Shown piece after piece: positions 5,194 to 5,378 of a DNA stretch of 5,378 nucleotides. The translations under genes and the position numbers were made by a program. The notes under the pieces were generated by a model, which worked only from the letters and a program-made list of their open reading frames with translations, did no database searches and was not told where the DNA came from. Source of the DNA: Actinomycetota bacterium (GTDB lineage: Bacteria; Actinomycetota; Actinomycetes; Nanopelagicales; Nanopelagicaceae). Within the stretch, counting starts at the first letter, position 1. Every line of letters starts with the position of its first letter. The stretch spans positions 1-5,378 of the forward strand of contig WLME01000085.1 in the NCBI GenBank assembly GCA_009700365.1. Direction: 5' to 3'.

Positions 5194-5378
5194 TGGAGGT
5201 GCCGGGAATCGAACCCGGGTCCTTCAGAATTAAAACAGGGCTTCTACGGGCGTAGTGCGTTTATCGTTTTCTCAGTCCTGAATCTCTTACACACAAGTAT
5301 TCAACGAACTCATTTGCGAAACTGTTCTCTCGAGATATTCGCAACGCTATCTCGATGAAGAGCTCTCTAGCGACGCCA
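5194..5378 (-). ncRNA. ssrA: tmRNA (ssrA), 3' part; 5' end and tag outside window
   Basis: The minus strand ends in GGACCCGGGTTCGATTCCCG followed by GCACCTCCA, the hallmark tmRNA 3' terminus. The T stem CCGGG (5214-5218) pairs with CCCGG (5202-5206) around TTCGATT, followed by the 3' acceptor strand and discriminator A at 5194. Upstream, a perfect H-type pseudoknot is visible: stem 1 CGAGATA/TATCTCG (5348-5354 with 5331-5337) and stem 2 TTGCGAA/TTCGCAA (5338-5344 with 5314-5320). The piece CTACGCCCGTAGAAGCCC just before the tRNA-like part is also typical. The 185 bases seen are about half of a usual tmRNA, so the tag-coding region and 5' acceptor strand lie beyond the right edge. The CCA end is not encoded: the three template bases read CAA. 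With SmpB, tmRNA rescues stalled ribosomes and tags their nascent peptides. Confidence 0.93.
5314..5354 (-). other. H-type pseudoknot within tmRNA
   Basis: Two perfect 7-base-pair stems interlock. Stem 1 pairs 5348-5354 with 5331-5337 and stem 2 pairs 5338-5344 with 5314-5320, with loop 1 of three bases (5345-5347) and a crossing loop of ten bases (5321-5330). The stems are directly adjacent, as needed for coaxial stacking. Its place 5' of the tRNA-like end fits one of the pseudoknots that follow the tag region; which number it is (PK2 or PK3) cannot be set without the 5' half. Confidence 0.8.

Noticed and set aside
5194..5220. T-arm-like sequence that could be read as a tRNA 3' end
   Set aside because: No anticodon arm or D arm lies at tRNA distance; the upstream sequence and pseudoknot fit tmRNA instead.
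5262..5321. Possible tag-peptide frame starting GCA AAT GAG on the minus strand inside tmRNA
   Set aside because: It does not end in an ALAA-like tag, lies too close to the 3' end, and overlaps the pseudoknot's second stem; the real tag should be outside the window.

Overview
The window looks like ordinary core chromosome from a low-to-moderate GC actinobacterium with a compact genome. The clues are a DUF3039 protein (a small zinc-site family I know almost only from Actinobacteria), a tmRNA 3' end of actinobacterial type, and a three-subunit transhydrogenase. Tight packing, moderate base composition and leaderless-looking gene starts suggest a streamlined freshwater lineage of the Nanopelagicales (acI) kind, but that placement is an inference. 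I see no insertion sequence, phage gene, CRISPR array, tRNA cluster or obvious recently transferred DNA.

Layout, left to right. The C-terminal part of a pirin-family cupin (+, 5' end outside the window) is followed by a small VOC/glyoxalase-like protein (+). A terminator-like hairpin separates this pair from the convergent pntAA-pntAB-pntB operon (-, read from 3650 down to 812), which encodes proton-translocating NAD(P) transhydrogenase with subunits of 376, 99 and 469 residues. Upstream on the same strand, 109 bases away, is argF (-, ornithine carbamoyltransferase). A 101-base divergent spacer separates argF from a DUF3039 gene (+). After a hairpin, the window ends inside ssrA (-, tmRNA), of which the 3' 185 bases are present, including one clear pseudoknot and the T arm.

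Functionally the genes are mostly independent housekeeping units. The transhydrogenase uses proton-motive force to make NADPH from NADH, argF serves arginine synthesis, and tmRNA rescues stalled ribosomes. The most coherent signal is in gene starts. All four genes that open a transcription unit (VOC gene, pntAA, argF, DUF3039 gene) have a -10-like hexamer ending 6 or 7 bases before the ATG and no Shine-Dalgarno sequence, as expected for leaderless mRNAs. The two internal operon genes instead have strong Shine-Dalgarno sequences and TAATG stop/start overlaps. I found no convincing new biological system. The items worth a second look are this start-site pattern, an unusual C-terminal motif in ArgF, a few site substitutions in the transhydrogenase, and the RNA structures at the right end.
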